64,000 bases of DNA from Thermosipho ferrireducens. Lineage in GTDB: Bacteria > Thermotogota > Thermotogae > Thermotogales > Fervidobacteriaceae. The translations under genes and the position numbers were made by a program. The stretch spans positions 1,488,001 through 1,552,000 of the forward strand of contig NZ_CP071446.1 in the NCBI RefSeq assembly GCF_017358165.1, given 5' to 3'. Shown here piece by piece: positions 52,144 through 60,995 of the stretch (positions are counted from its first letter, which is position 1; each line of letters starts with the position of its first letter). The notes under the pieces were generated by a model. That model did no database searches. It had not been told where the DNA came from and saw nothing but the letters and a program-made list of their open reading frames with translations.

Positions 52144-54675
52144 TCACCTCTTTCTTAATCTTGGGTTGACAATTTCTTCAAGTCCTCTTCCAAGGAAATA
52201 AAATCCTGAACAGAAAATTGTTATTATCAAACCAGCTGGAACCCATAACCACCAATACGCCCCTATATTACCAGAAGATAAGTATCCAGAAGTCCAGGCG
52301 GTGTTGATCATGATACCCCAGCTTATTCTAATTCTGAGAAGTCCAAAGAAGCTTAAAACAGCTTCTGAAAACACTGCGGCAGTAACATTAAACATCATAT
52401 ACAGGAAAGATAAAGGCATTACATTGGGGATTATGTGATTAAAGATGATGTATGCATTGTTTCCGCCAGCTACTCTTGCAGCTTCAATATATGGTTTTAC
52501 TTTTACTGTTAACGCCTGAGCTTTAATAACCAATGTAATACCACCGAACCCTCCAAGAAGACCAAGAATAAGCGCAAGCCAGAACAAATTAATCTGGAAA
52601 AACCCAGAGAGAACTATCAAGAAAGCAATACCCGGGAATAATAAGATCAAATCAGCAAGTCTCATGAATAAGGTATCAACAGCTCCTCCAAAGTATGCGG
52701 CAGTTGTACCAACTATAGTTCCAATCACAACGGTTATTAAAGCTGCCAGAAAACCAAGCATAAATTCACTTGGGGTACTCCTTAAAAGCTGCATGAATAT
52801 GTCTCTTCCACCAGGATCAGTTCCAAGTAAATGCCATCTATTAGGTGGAAGTGGATGTTGAATTCCAAGTTTTGAGTTAAGTGCAAGATTATTGTAAAGA
52901 TTTACAACTGATTCTTTAGCTTCTTTCTGGCTAATTTCAAACGTTGAATTTAGTTGTTTTACAACATCTCCAAGATCATTCTGGTTATAGGCTATGTAAT
53001 CTTTGAATTCATCTGTCCAGAATTCTTTGTTTTTTAGATACTTTATGTGATCTTTCACAAGATTAGCAAAAAGATATCTGGATATAGGTGTTTTAATATC
53101 TGAGTCAGGTAGAAGTAATTTTACTGAATTAATGGGTTTTGAAAGTTCTTTCATCTTCTTTACTATATCTAATCTTTTATAATTTATATCACCTGCATTT
53201 TCTATATTTGAAATTATCAGGTTATAGTGTTTTGTATTTTTTGTCGCAAAGGAAAGTAAAGATACTACAGGTTTGTCCATGGCAGGTATTAGCTGAGTAA
53301 AATCAATATTCAAATAAACATCAGGTATTTTGATATTTTCAGGGGATTCTTCAGTAATGTCAGAGATTATGCTTGCCATAAAAGCTCTGGCGTTTGCCAC
53401 TTCTATAAACAATGCTTCAAGCTCTTTTCTAAATCCATACTGTATGTCCGGATAGTTTGAAAGTGCTGTTTCAACTTTTGCCCTAAATTCAGGTGAAAAA
53501 TCAAATGTTAAAATCGCTAATTTTATCCCGGAAAGTACGTCAAGAAGTTTAACAGGTTCGCTGTAATTGGCTTTTATGTCTAATTGTGAAAATAACGTCT
53601 CTATTTCTTCAAGGTATTGTTTAACCCTTTCATAATTAGATTTTTTACTTTCTTCGTTGGAAAGATCAGGCATTCTTATTTCTGCGTAATTTAACAATTC
53701 TGAATATTGTGAATTTTTTAAAGCTGCTATCAAAGAATCATAATCTCCAGAAATTTTAGAATAGGTTAAAATATCAACAAGAACATTGAATATTGTTGCT
53801 TTTGCTAAATCCTGTACAGGAACCTTTTCGGTTTTTATTATTTCCTCAAGATCCTTTTGATTGGCCACGGAAATTTGAACATTTATTAAGCTCTTTCTTA
53901 CTAAATTTGAAACAACGCTAAAAATCTTTTCTTGTGCCTCTTTGATTTCTTTTTCTGAAAAGTCCTTTCTTAATAGGTTTTTGAATTTTTTCTGTTCTTC
54001 AGAACCTTTTGCTATTTTCAACCATAAGGTTATTCGTGAAACTTCTCGTTTAGATTTGTAAGGTGCAAGAGCCATTGCTAATGTCTCTGTATCTACCTCT
54101 TTGACTAACTTTTTAAAATCACTTAGTGAGAATTTTTTTCTATTGCCAATTTCCAAAATGTTTGCTAAGGGTTTAACTTCAATTAAACCCTGATCAAGGA
54201 GCTGGGAGATTTGATTCTGGTATCTCATTCTTTCTTTCATTGGAATGTAATTATCTACAATGGCATCTAAAATAGGTCTAAATGCCTGTGCATAATCTAA
54301 GTTCACAAATATTTTTTGAGCAACGTCTATTCGTTTTTCTATTGCCTTTTTGAAATCTTCTCCCTGGTCTAAAAAAGAGTAAGTGAACAATGTAGCCGCC
54401 GGGATTTCAATACCTTTTATAACATTTAATGGAGACATGTATTTAGAGACGTACGATATATCCTGAACTCGTGGATCAGTGCCTGTAACAGGATCATAAA
54501 TGCTTTTATCTACAAATTGCCACACTATTGGATATGATAGGGCAAATAGTCCAAATGCGATAATTATAATTAGTCCGAAAAGTCCCAATTTGTGTTCTTT
54601 AAACAGTTCCCAGTTTCTTTTTGTATTTTTCAAAAATAATTTCAGTTTTATTTTGGTGATTGATTCTTTAGCCAT
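52144..54675 (-). CDS. oppC: Oligopeptide/oligosaccharide ABC permease, OppC/DppC type, with a very large extracytoplasmic insertion
   Basis: An 843-residue membrane protein, against about 280-300 for ordinary OppC. Residues 30-53 are the first membrane segment. Residues about 75-600 are a mostly helical hydrophilic insertion (many Lys, Glu, Asp, Leu; few Cys or Trp). The usual permease continues from about 612 with GTDPGGRDIFMQLLRS and five further segments, including the EAA-like loop YIEAARVAGGNNAYIIFNHIIP. By topology the insertion lies outside the membrane. It is a continuous frame with no stop. The start at 54675 follows AAGGGGTGAAATTG. It could dock the binding protein or the cell envelope. 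A similar, smaller insertion is in the MalG-type permease at 7924-9204. Confidence 0.9.
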   Translation of the reverse strand: MAKESITKIKLKLFLKNTKRNWELFKEHKLGLFGLIIIIAFGLFALSYPIVWQFVDKSIYDPVTGTDPRVQDISYVSKYMSPLNVIKGIEIPAATLFTYSFLDQGEDFKKAIEKRIDVAQKIFVNLDYAQAFRPILDAIVDNYIPMKERMRYQNQISQLLDQGLIEVKPLANILEIGNRKKFSLSDFKKLVKEVDTETLAMALAPYKSKREVSRITLWLKIAKGSEEQKKFKNLLRKDFSEKEIKEAQEKIFSVVSNLVRKSLINVQISVANQKDLEEIIKTEKVPVQDLAKATIFNVLVDILTYSKISGDYDSLIAALKNSQYSELLNYAEIRMPDLSNEESKKSNYERVKQYLEEIETLFSQLDIKANYSEPVKLLDVLSGIKLAILTFDFSPEFRAKVETALSNYPDIQYGFRKELEALFIEVANARAFMASIISDITEESPENIKIPDVYLNIDFTQLIPAMDKPVVSLLSFATKNTKHYNLIISNIENAGDINYKRLDIVKKMKELSKPINSVKLLLPDSDIKTPISRYLFANLVKDHIKYLKNKEFWTDEFKDYIAYNQNDLGDVVKQLNSTFEISQKEAKESVVNLYNNLALNSKLGIQHPLPPNRWHLLGTDPGGRDIFMQLLRSTPSEFMLGFLAALITVVIGTIVGTTAAYFGGAVDTLFMRLADLILLFPGIAFLIVLSGFFQINLFWLALILGLLGGFGGITLVIKAQALTVKVKPYIEAARVAGGNNAYIIFNHIIPNVMPLSFLYMMFNVTAAVFSEAVLSFFGLLRIRISWGIMINTAWTSGYLSSGNIGAYWWLWVPAGLIITIFCSGFYFLGRGLEEIVNPRLRKR

Positions 54676-54689
54676 TCAATTTCACCCCT

Positions 54690-56129
54690 TCAGTATCTAA
54701 TCCTTGGATCTAATATTGCATATAAAATGTCAGCAATAAGGTGCGCAAAAAGGACAAAAACACCTGTAAAAATTAAGCACCCCATGGCAAGCGGGGTATC
54801 TTGAAGAAGTGTTGCGTTCAAAAGAGTTAATCCCATCCCTTTCCATGAAAACATTGTTTCAGTAATTACTCCCCCACTAACAGTTGTGGCAAGAGCTAAA
54901 ACAAAACTTGTAATTAATGGTAAGAGCGCGGTTCTTGCAGCGTGTTTGTCTCTTACAACTTTGTCGGGAAGTCCCTTAGCTTTTGCTGTTGTTATATAAT
55001 CTTCTTTGATAATTTCCAGCATTGTATCTCTCATAACCAGCATACTACCGGCAAATCCAAGAACGGTCAACGATATAACAGGAAGAATAACGTGGTAAAT
55101 AATATCAAGGGCATAATATCCATAACCATTTGTCAGCCAGTATATTAATACGCTGCCTATTCCTCCAAACGTGAATGTCAACATCGCAGCATTCTTAGTT
55201 TTTTTGGTTTTCATAAATGATGCAAAAAGTATGCCAACGCTCCAGAACATCACAAGTACTATTGAACTCCATAATAGCTTTATAAATACATCTTGAGAGG
55301 AGAATGTAACATTCAACCATTTAGAGGGTTCTATAAATCCACTAATTGGGAATATTTTTAAGACCACCCCAAAAAGCCAGATCATAATAAGCATGAAAAA
55401 GGGAGTGAAAATCGTCCAGAATATTATTCCCACAAACGTGGCAACTTTATCGGACACCCCACCTCTTTTCCATGCGATTTTTTTCCCAAGATTATATCCT
55501 AAAAGATAAGAAGATAATGTAGTCATTAAAAATAAAAATACAGTTCTTGGAAGTCTTTCTCCAATAATCTCTGCAACAGGTTTGGGATATTCTGAAAAAG
55601 ATATACCAAGTTCCAAATTGAAGAAATTTTTCATGTGTTTTGCATACTTTACATACCACGGGTCGTCAACACCAAAAAGTTTTTTAATTCTTTCGTACAT
55701 TTCAGGTTGTTTCATCAGTTTTGGATCTAAAAACTTTGTTGTGTAATCTCCAGGCATTAAAAGGAAGATGAAAAATACTATTGTGACGTATATCACAAGT
55801 AAAATTATCATTTGATATAACCTATTTCGTATGAATTTAAACAATCCAGGAAGTGGTAATGAAAACAAATACAAAATGAAAAACAGGATATAGTTAAAAC
55901 GTGGGCTAAAAACAAAGAAATATTTAAAGTTAAAAATAGCAGACAAATACAAAGCAAGAGAGATTACTAAAAACACATAGTGATAAAACTTTTCAGCATT
56001 AAATAACGTAATTAGAACGGCAAGTAGTGGTAAAAGTATTGCAAATCCAAAAAACGAGAGACTTTCAAAAAACAATGATATAACAAAAAATATTCCTACT
56101 ATTAGCTGAATCAATAGTTTTATATTCAT
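54690..56129 (-). CDS. oppB: Oligopeptide/oligosaccharide ABC permease, OppB/DppB type, with extended N terminus
   Basis: About 479 residues, start preferred at ATG 56129, since GGAGAGGTG covers the alternative GTG at 56135. The C-terminal 370 residues are a normal OppB: DDPWYVKYAKHMKNFFNLELGISF, then EIIGERLPRT, the loop EDYITTAKAKGLPDKVVRDKHAARTALLP and VITETMFSWKGMG. The first 105 residues add about four membrane segments absent from ordinary OppB, which has about 310 residues. It forms the channel with OppC. The upstream binding-protein gene is separated by a hairpin. Confidence 0.9.
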   Translation of the reverse strand: MNIKLLIQLIVGIFFVISLFFESLSFFGFAILLPLLAVLITLFNAEKFYHYVFLVISLALYLSAIFNFKYFFVFSPRFNYILFFILYLFSLPLPGLFKFIRNRLYQMIILLVIYVTIVFFIFLLMPGDYTTKFLDPKLMKQPEMYERIKKLFGVDDPWYVKYAKHMKNFFNLELGISFSEYPKPVAEIIGERLPRTVFLFLMTTLSSYLLGYNLGKKIAWKRGGVSDKVATFVGIIFWTIFTPFFMLIMIWLFGVVLKIFPISGFIEPSKWLNVTFSSQDVFIKLLWSSIVLVMFWSVGILFASFMKTKKTKNAAMLTFTFGGIGSVLIYWLTNGYGYYALDIIYHVILPVISLTVLGFAGSMLVMRDTMLEIIKEDYITTAKAKGLPDKVVRDKHAARTALLPLITSFVLALATTVSGGVITETMFSWKGMGLTLLNATLLQDTPLAMGCLIFTGVFVLFAHLIADILYAILDPRIRY

Positions 56130-56160
56130 TTTCACCTCTCCTTTTTATTGAAAAATTAAA

Positions 56161-56185
56161 GCCCCCGCCCAGACGGGCCGAGGGC
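56161..56185 (-). terminator. Attenuating hairpin between binding protein and oppB
   Basis: GC-rich imperfect stem with GGGC/GCCC arms. On the minus strand it is followed by TTTAATTTTT. It probably lowers permease expression relative to the binding protein. Confidence 0.65.
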
Positions 56186-56196
56186 GTAACAGATAT

Positions 56197-58020
56197 TTAT
56201 TTAACTCTTACCACATTTTCCGGGAAACCATTGTAATTTTGAATACCATCAAGTGTGTCTGTGAATGGGAACTCAATTGTATCCCTGTACGCTTCATAAA
56301 TTGGAGTTGTAAAGAGGATAATATATGGAAGGTCTTCTGCGAGTAATTCCTGTGCTTCTTTTATAGCTTCTACCGCTTCATCAAAGGAATCGGCCATTTC
56401 AAATTCATCAATAAGAGCGTCAAATTCTGGATTGGAGTAACCTGGAGTGTTGAAACCTTCAGGTGCGGATTGATCTGATTTCCAGAAACTCTTGAAGTAC
56501 GTTGGGACTCTTCCAATACCCCAGCCAAGCATGTACATATCAAAATCAACTTCGTCAAATGCTCTGGTAACAATTTCGTTGAAGTCTGTAAGTTTAACAT
56601 CAATAGGAAGGCCGAGATCTTTTGCCCATTGTTCTATATAAATAGCAGTTGTAGCTCTCATTGGGTCGTATTCTCCAGACGGAGCGAGAAGTTCAAGGTC
56701 AGGAACGTATTTACCATCTGGTCCCTTTAAGCCTTTTCCACGTTTGACAACCGGGTTAGCTGCTTTTGAAGGATCAATTACTGGTTCCTGATCCCAGCTA
56801 AATCCTGCTTTTTTCAGAAGTTCAATAGCAAGCTGATATCTTTCTCCTCTGCTCAGTCCTTCACCAATTGTTTTGACATCTGCGTTGTACCAGAAAGTGT
56901 TTGCAGGTGGAACTGGCGTGGAAAGTGGTATAGCTTTTCCCTGAAGAACTCTGTTACAAATGTAATCCCTATCGATTAATGCAGCTAATGCCTGTCTGAA
57001 TTCTTTTATGTTGAACGGATATTTTCTCATATTGAAAGCAAGATATCTAAATCCAAGAGATGGATTTACTGTAAGTTTGATTCCTGGAACTCCTTTTAAC
57101 GACTCAAATTCACCTGAGGTCAATCCTAAAGGATTCAATACAAAATCAACATCTCCTTTTTGAAGAGCCTGCAGTGCAACAGCTTTGTTTCCATATATTC
57201 TGTAAATTATCTTGTCTATATATGGTCCATTTACAACTTTCAATTTTACGGAACCTTCTGGTGCAGGATTATTGCTTGTCCATTCAAAACCGGTGGTAGG
57301 ATTCTTAATTACAAATCCGCCGTTTTCATAATAAAGATTTTCTTCACCCTCTGGCAAATAGAAACCTTTTTCCACTACTCTTTTAACTTCTACAAATGCA
57401 CCTTTTTCTATTTTTCCAAGATTCAATGCTGTAATAGCGGGATCTACTACTTCCTGGCTCAACAACCAGTTTACTGGATTTTCCTGCTTTTTAGCTTTTT
57501 CTACATAAGGAGCCCAGAAGTTTTTGCTTACAATGGCAGTCATGAGAGTGTCATAGTAAATTGTCATTGTGGTTTTTTCCTTGAAATAGAATTTCACAGT
57601 CCATTCATCTATTTTCTCTACTTTTGTTGGTTCATATGCGCCTACCCAGTTTCCACCAGGGATTTGCAATTCTTGAATAGTATTGTATGTAAATACAACA
57701 TCGTTTGCAGTAAACGGAGAACCATCACTCCATCTCAAATCTTTTCTCAATTTCACTGTTACCGTGTACATTCCATTTTCTTCTACAATTTTGGGAACTT
57801 CTGCAGCTGCTGATGGAATAAGCATACCGTCTTTATTCATGGTTAACAATGCTGGATACTTCCACAGCTGAACATAAAAGTTCCAGGCAGATGAACCAGA
57901 TCCCAACAGGTTCCAGATGTTTGTGGTGGTAATATCCTCTAAAAGAGCGTAGTTTACAACAGCTTCACCAAATATGAATAATGTTAACAACAACCCAACA
58001 AAGACAAGTAAACGTTTCAT
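56197..58020 (-). CDS. Extracellular solute-binding protein, family 5 (Opp/Dpp type)
   Basis: About 607 residues from ATG 58020, chosen because GGAGGGGTCGC lies just upstream and a signal peptide follows (MKRLLVFVGLLLTLFIFGEA). Family-5 marks: LRKDLRWSDGSPFTANDVVFTYNTI (about 100-125), FRQALAALIDRDYI, and DPMRATTAIYIEQWAKDLGLPIDVKLTDFNEI. It binds a peptide or, as often in Thermotogota, an oligosaccharide outside the membrane. No lipobox Cys. It is the first gene of the operon under the promoter at 58084-58112. The substrate cannot be settled by sequence. Confidence 0.92.
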   Translation of the reverse strand: MKRLLVFVGLLLTLFIFGEAVVNYALLEDITTTNIWNLLGSGSSAWNFYVQLWKYPALLTMNKDGMLIPSAAAEVPKIVEENGMYTVTVKLRKDLRWSDGSPFTANDVVFTYNTIQELQIPGGNWVGAYEPTKVEKIDEWTVKFYFKEKTTMTIYYDTLMTAIVSKNFWAPYVEKAKKQENPVNWLLSQEVVDPAITALNLGKIEKGAFVEVKRVVEKGFYLPEGEENLYYENGGFVIKNPTTGFEWTSNNPAPEGSVKLKVVNGPYIDKIIYRIYGNKAVALQALQKGDVDFVLNPLGLTSGEFESLKGVPGIKLTVNPSLGFRYLAFNMRKYPFNIKEFRQALAALIDRDYICNRVLQGKAIPLSTPVPPANTFWYNADVKTIGEGLSRGERYQLAIELLKKAGFSWDQEPVIDPSKAANPVVKRGKGLKGPDGKYVPDLELLAPSGEYDPMRATTAIYIEQWAKDLGLPIDVKLTDFNEIVTRAFDEVDFDMYMLGWGIGRVPTYFKSFWKSDQSAPEGFNTPGYSNPEFDALIDEFEMADSFDEAVEAIKEAQELLAEDLPYIILFTTPIYEAYRDTIEFPFTDTLDGIQNYNGFPENVVRVK

Positions 58021-58083
58021 AAAGCGACCCCTCCTTTTCAAAAGTGTAAATCAAAATAACTTTGTGTTAAAAAACACGAAATT

Positions 58084-58112
58084 ATTATACAAAATTGAAT
58101 TTTATAAGTCAA
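58084..58112 (-). promoter_or_regulatory. Promoter of the opp operon
   Basis: On the minus strand TTGACT (58112-58107), exactly 17 bases, TATAAT (58089-58084). Start near 58077. The rest of the 315-base gap to 58335 holds AT-rich sequence and, at its right end, AAGGAGG for the mnhE-like gene. Confidence 0.85.
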
Positions 58113-58335
58113 GTTATGTAATTGGAAAAAATATTGAGAAAAATCTTGTTAAATTTCTTTTATGAAGATTACATACTTTGATTTTTGAAATTAAACTCAG
58201 CGGTTGGGATTTTCGTAATATTCATTGTATATTGTTATCTTAAAGCTATTCTCTCAAATCCCTCAAAATAAAAACAGAATATTTTTCAGGCATAAATTAA
58301 GCATATGGTAAAATTATAAGCAAGGAGGTTTTCAG

Positions 58336-58692
58336 ATGCTAAATTTAATACTGACAATTTTGTTTGGGAGCTTTTTTTTAACTATATTGACAGGAATTGA
58401 GTATTTTTTTTATAACATTTTAATCTCGTCAGCCTTAGCGTTAATAATTTACCCGGGGAAGTTTCCTTTTTTGAGGCTAATAGGAACTGTTGCCCAAAAA
58501 ATTCCAGAGGCTATAATAGAAACAGTTGAAATTTTTTTTCTAAAAAAAGAAACTGTTTATCATCTGGAATATAAAGATAATTTTGAAATGCTTGAAAGAA
58601 TTATATACATAACGTTTACTCCAAAAACGTTAGTTTTTGACCATGATGAGGATTATCTCTATGTACATAAGATAGGAAGTGATAACTTGTGA
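58336..58692 (+). CDS. mnhE: MnhE/MrpE-like Na+/H+ antiporter subunit
   Basis: A 118-residue protein with two or three N-terminal membrane segments (4-22, 24-40 and about 46-62) and a hydrophilic C-terminal tail with IETVEIFFLKKETVY and TFTPKTLVFDHDEDYLYVHKI. The tail resembles the TLTPGTL region of MrpE. MrpE is an accessory subunit of the multisubunit cation/proton antiporter and related membrane hydrogenase complexes. AAGGAGGTTTTCAG precedes the ATG. It overlaps mnhF by four bases. Subunits A, C and D are not nearby. Confidence 0.8.
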   Translation: MLNLILTILFGSFFLTILTGIEYFFYNILISSALALIIYPGKFPFLRLIGTVAQKIPEAIIETVEIFFLKKETVYHLEYKDNFEMLERIIYITFTPKTLVFDHDEDYLYVHKIGSDNL

Positions 58693-58937
58693 GCATCTTG
58701 ATTCTAATCTTAATGGCAATTCTTCTAAATAGTTTTATGATGGTGAAAAGTAAAAACATCTGGGAAAAAGTTGTCCCACTATTAGCGTTATCAACGAAAA
58801 TATCGTTGTTCCTTCTGGTTTTTTCGTTTATTAATAAAGATAAGTTCCTGTACGATGTTGGAATTTTATATTTATTATTTGGAACTGGTGGAGGACTTAT
58901 TATAGCTTCTTTTCTTGCAAGGAGTGACATGGAATGA
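58689..58937 (+). CDS. mnhF: MnhF/MrpF-like subunit
   Basis: An 82-residue membrane protein with three segments (about 2-19, 30-46 and 54-74), starting at GTG 58689, which overlaps the mnhE stop. Family identity rests mainly on size, topology and position between E- and G-like genes, as MrpF is poorly conserved. It overlaps the next gene by four bases (ATGA). It is a small accessory subunit of the antiporter complex. Confidence 0.65.
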   Translation: MSILILILMAILLNSFMMVKSKNIWEKVVPLLALSTKISLFLLVFSFINKDKFLYDVGILYLLFGTGGGLIIASFLARSDME

Positions 58938-59215
58938 ATCTTTTTCAACAAATATTTTTGTGGGCAGGGGCTATAATAATGGTCGCAGGGAATATTTTTG
59001 CATTTTTTGAAAATTCAACATTAAAACGCCTTCACTATATAGGTGCAGGAGACAGTATTGGCGGAATGTTTATGTTAATATCCTTTCTATTTTCAAAGGT
59101 GTTTTTCTTTAAAGGATTACTTGCAATAATAATTTTAATTGTGTGGTCTCCAATGGTTTCATATTATATTGCTGTTGCGTATTCAAAGAGGGGGCAAAGA
59201 CGTGCAAATCGTTAG
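58934..59215 (+). CDS. mnhG: MnhG/MrpG-like subunit
   Basis: A 93-residue protein with three membrane segments (about 6-24, 40-57 and 60-80). It fits the PhaG/MnhG pattern: LKRLHYIGAGDSIGGMFMLIS matches the family block (R-L-H-x-x-x-x-x-D-x-x-G), and PMVSYYIAVA the last segment. It completes an E-F-G trio. It overlaps the DUF4040 gene by 14 bases, so expression is linked. Confidence 0.8.
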   Translation: MNLFQQIFLWAGAIIMVAGNIFAFFENSTLKRLHYIGAGDSIGGMFMLISFLFSKVFFFKGLLAIIILIVWSPMVSYYIAVAYSKRGQRRANR

Positions 59216-59861
59216 AGTACTCTTTTTATTAGTAGCTGTTTTATTTGCCTCGCTTGCAATCATTAGAATTAAACCCTTTCATTCTTTTTTGTGGCGAACT
59301 GCTCTCAGTATACTTGCTGTCGCCATTTATACGTTGTATTTTGCTCCTGATGTAGCCTTAGCAGAAGCAATGTTAGGAGCTCTTCTAACAACTTTTGTCT
59401 ATTTGCTGGCAATAAAAATTCATTCTAAGGTACGTGTAGGAATAATTGTTGTACCTGTAATATGTGAAAAATACGGCGATTCTTATGTTGGAATTATTCC
59501 CGGAATAATGGAAGCTTTTGCAAAAAAGTATAATCATAAAATAGAATATGTAGAATTTGAAGATTATAATCAGATCGCAAAAGCTGTAAATGAAGCGGTG
59601 ATAGATATAGGAATAAGTTATTCGGGAGATTTTCCAATAATAGAAGTCCCTGTGTATGAGTATAATGGGAAAAAAAGTGATTATTTCTCTCTTCAGAAAA
59701 TATTGGAAGAAAATCCACATTATGGCAAAATAAGCAAAATTACTAATGCCATGCTTTATTTTTCTTTTAATGAAAGTGATAGTATACTCTTTGAAGAATT
59801 TGAAGAATTCTTCGAAACTTTCGAAAAAGAAAAAATCGTAAACAAGTATTTGAGGAGGTAA
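59202..59861 (+). CDS. DUF4040/MbhD-like membrane protein fused to a binding-protein-like domain
   Basis: About 219 residues from GTG 59202 (GAGGGGGCAAAGAC upstream; the longer open frame overlaps mnhG without a ribosome site). The first 75 residues have three membrane segments and the DUF4040 signature APDVALAEAMLGALLTTFVYLLAIK found in MrpB/MbhD subunits. From residue 76 there is a soluble part resembling a type-2 periplasmic binding fold: KVRVGIIVVPVICEKYG, GIIPGIMEAFAKKYNHKIEY and DIGISYSGDFP. This suggests a ligand- or cofactor-binding domain attached to an antiporter subunit. Likely outside the membrane, not proven. Confidence 0.7.
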   Translation: MQIVRVLFLLVAVLFASLAIIRIKPFHSFLWRTALSILAVAIYTLYFAPDVALAEAMLGALLTTFVYLLAIKIHSKVRVGIIVVPVICEKYGDSYVGIIPGIMEAFAKKYNHKIEYVEFEDYNQIAKAVNEAVIDIGISYSGDFPIIEVPVYEYNGKKSDYFSLQKILEENPHYGKISKITNAMLYFSFNESDSILFEEFEEFFETFEKEKIVNKYLRR

Positions 59862-59865
59862 AATT

Positions 59866-60897
59866 ATGGATTATGTTCACTATGCTGTAAACAAAATTGT
59901 AGAATTATGTTCAATTCCCAGCCCGACAGGTTTTACTCAAAAGATTATTAACTATCTTGTGGAAGAATTTAAAAAGTTTGGATTCACGTACGAAATAACA
60001 AATAAAAATAATCTTGTTGTAGAGCTCAACGGAGAAGAAGAAAATGGAATAATGCTTGTAGCTCATGTGGACACTCTGGGAGCTATGGTAAAATCCATCA
60101 AAAGTAATGGAAGACTGGCAATTTCGAAAATCGGTGGATTTTCTTTTTCCACTATAGAAAATGAAAATTGTAGAATTCACACAAGAGAAGGAAAAGAGTA
60201 CACCGGGACAATATACCTAACCCATCCATCTTCACATGTATTTAACGATGTAAATTCTTTAAAAAGAACAGAGGAAACTATAGAAATTGTGCTGGATCAG
60301 AAAGTCAATAGCAAAGACGATGTTTTAGAGCTTGGCATTATGCCAGGTGATTTTGTTTCTTTCGAGCCAAGAACTGTGGTAACAAAAACCGGGTTTATAA
60401 AGAGCAGACACTTAGATGATAAAGCAGGAGTTGGAATTTTACTGGGACTTGCAAAAGCAATAAGAGATTTCACAACAGAGCCTAAAAGGAAAGTCTATAT
60501 GATGTTCACTTCTTATGAGGAAGTTGGACATGGAGCAGCTTCAGGAATACCTGAGGATGTTACAGAGGTTATTTCGGTTGATATGGGCGCTGTTGGAGCT
60601 GATTTAGAATCAAATGTTTTTTCTGCATCGATATGTGCGAAGGATTCAGGAGGACCTTACGATTATGAAATAGTTTCTAAATTAATAAACGCAGCAAATA
60701 TTGCAGGAATTAATTATAGTGTAGACATTTACCCGTACTACGGCTCTGATGTTGAAAGCTCATTAAGGGCAGGCCACGACGTAAAGCATGGATTAGTAGG
60801 CCCCGGAATTTATGCTTCCCATAGTTATGAAAGAACTCACATAGATGCCATAGAGGCTACCTTAAAACTCTTACAGACCTACCTCACTCTGGATTGA
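59866..60897 (+). CDS. M42-family glutamyl/lysyl aminopeptidase
   Basis: A 343-residue cytoplasmic metallopeptidase. Zinc ligands and catalytic residues: His67 and Asp69 (AHVDTLG), Asp in HLDDKAG, Glu-Glu in YEEVGHG, Asp in SVDMGA and His in ASHSYERTH. M42 enzymes form large dodecamers that trim peptides from the N terminus and are common in hyperthermophiles. AGGAGGTAAAATT precedes the ATG. It follows the Mrp-like cluster by four bases and ends at a terminator. It complements the PepV-type dipeptidase and the opp importer. Confidence 0.93.
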   Translation: MDYVHYAVNKIVELCSIPSPTGFTQKIINYLVEEFKKFGFTYEITNKNNLVVELNGEEENGIMLVAHVDTLGAMVKSIKSNGRLAISKIGGFSFSTIENENCRIHTREGKEYTGTIYLTHPSSHVFNDVNSLKRTEETIEIVLDQKVNSKDDVLELGIMPGDFVSFEPRTVVTKTGFIKSRHLDDKAGVGILLGLAKAIRDFTTEPKRKVYMMFTSYEEVGHGAASGIPEDVTEVISVDMGAVGADLESNVFSASICAKDSGGPYDYEIVSKLINAANIAGINYSVDIYPYYGSDVESSLRAGHDVKHGLVGPGIYASHSYERTHIDAIEATLKLLQTYLTLD

Positions 60898-60906
60898 AAA
60901 AGGTAT

Positions 60907-60929
60907 AAAGGGGGAAGTCCCCCTTTTTT
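60907..60929 (+). terminator. Terminator after the M42 gene
   Basis: AAAGGGGG and CCCCCTTT around AAGT, followed by six T. Confidence 0.9.
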
Positions 60930-60951
60930 ATTTGGAATTAAAAGTATATGA

Positions 60952-60957
60952 TATAAT
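60952..60957 (+). promoter_or_regulatory. -10 box of the regulator operon
   Basis: TATAAT, 39 bases before the TTG start of the DtxR-like gene. The -35 (TTTGGA region) is weak. Confidence 0.5.
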
Positions 60958-60995
60958 CGAATTAGACGCATCTTATTGACAGGAGGTCTGATATA

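Noticed and set aside
57160-57813. Open frame of 217 codons antisense to the family-5 binding protein
   Set aside because: Fully inside a well-supported gene on the other strand, rich in Phe, Tyr and Cys as expected of an antisense frame.
58021-58335. Cobalamin or other riboswitch in the opp leader
   Set aside because: The leader between the promoter and the ATG is about 57 bases, too short for a riboswitch, and holds no B12-box-like sequence.
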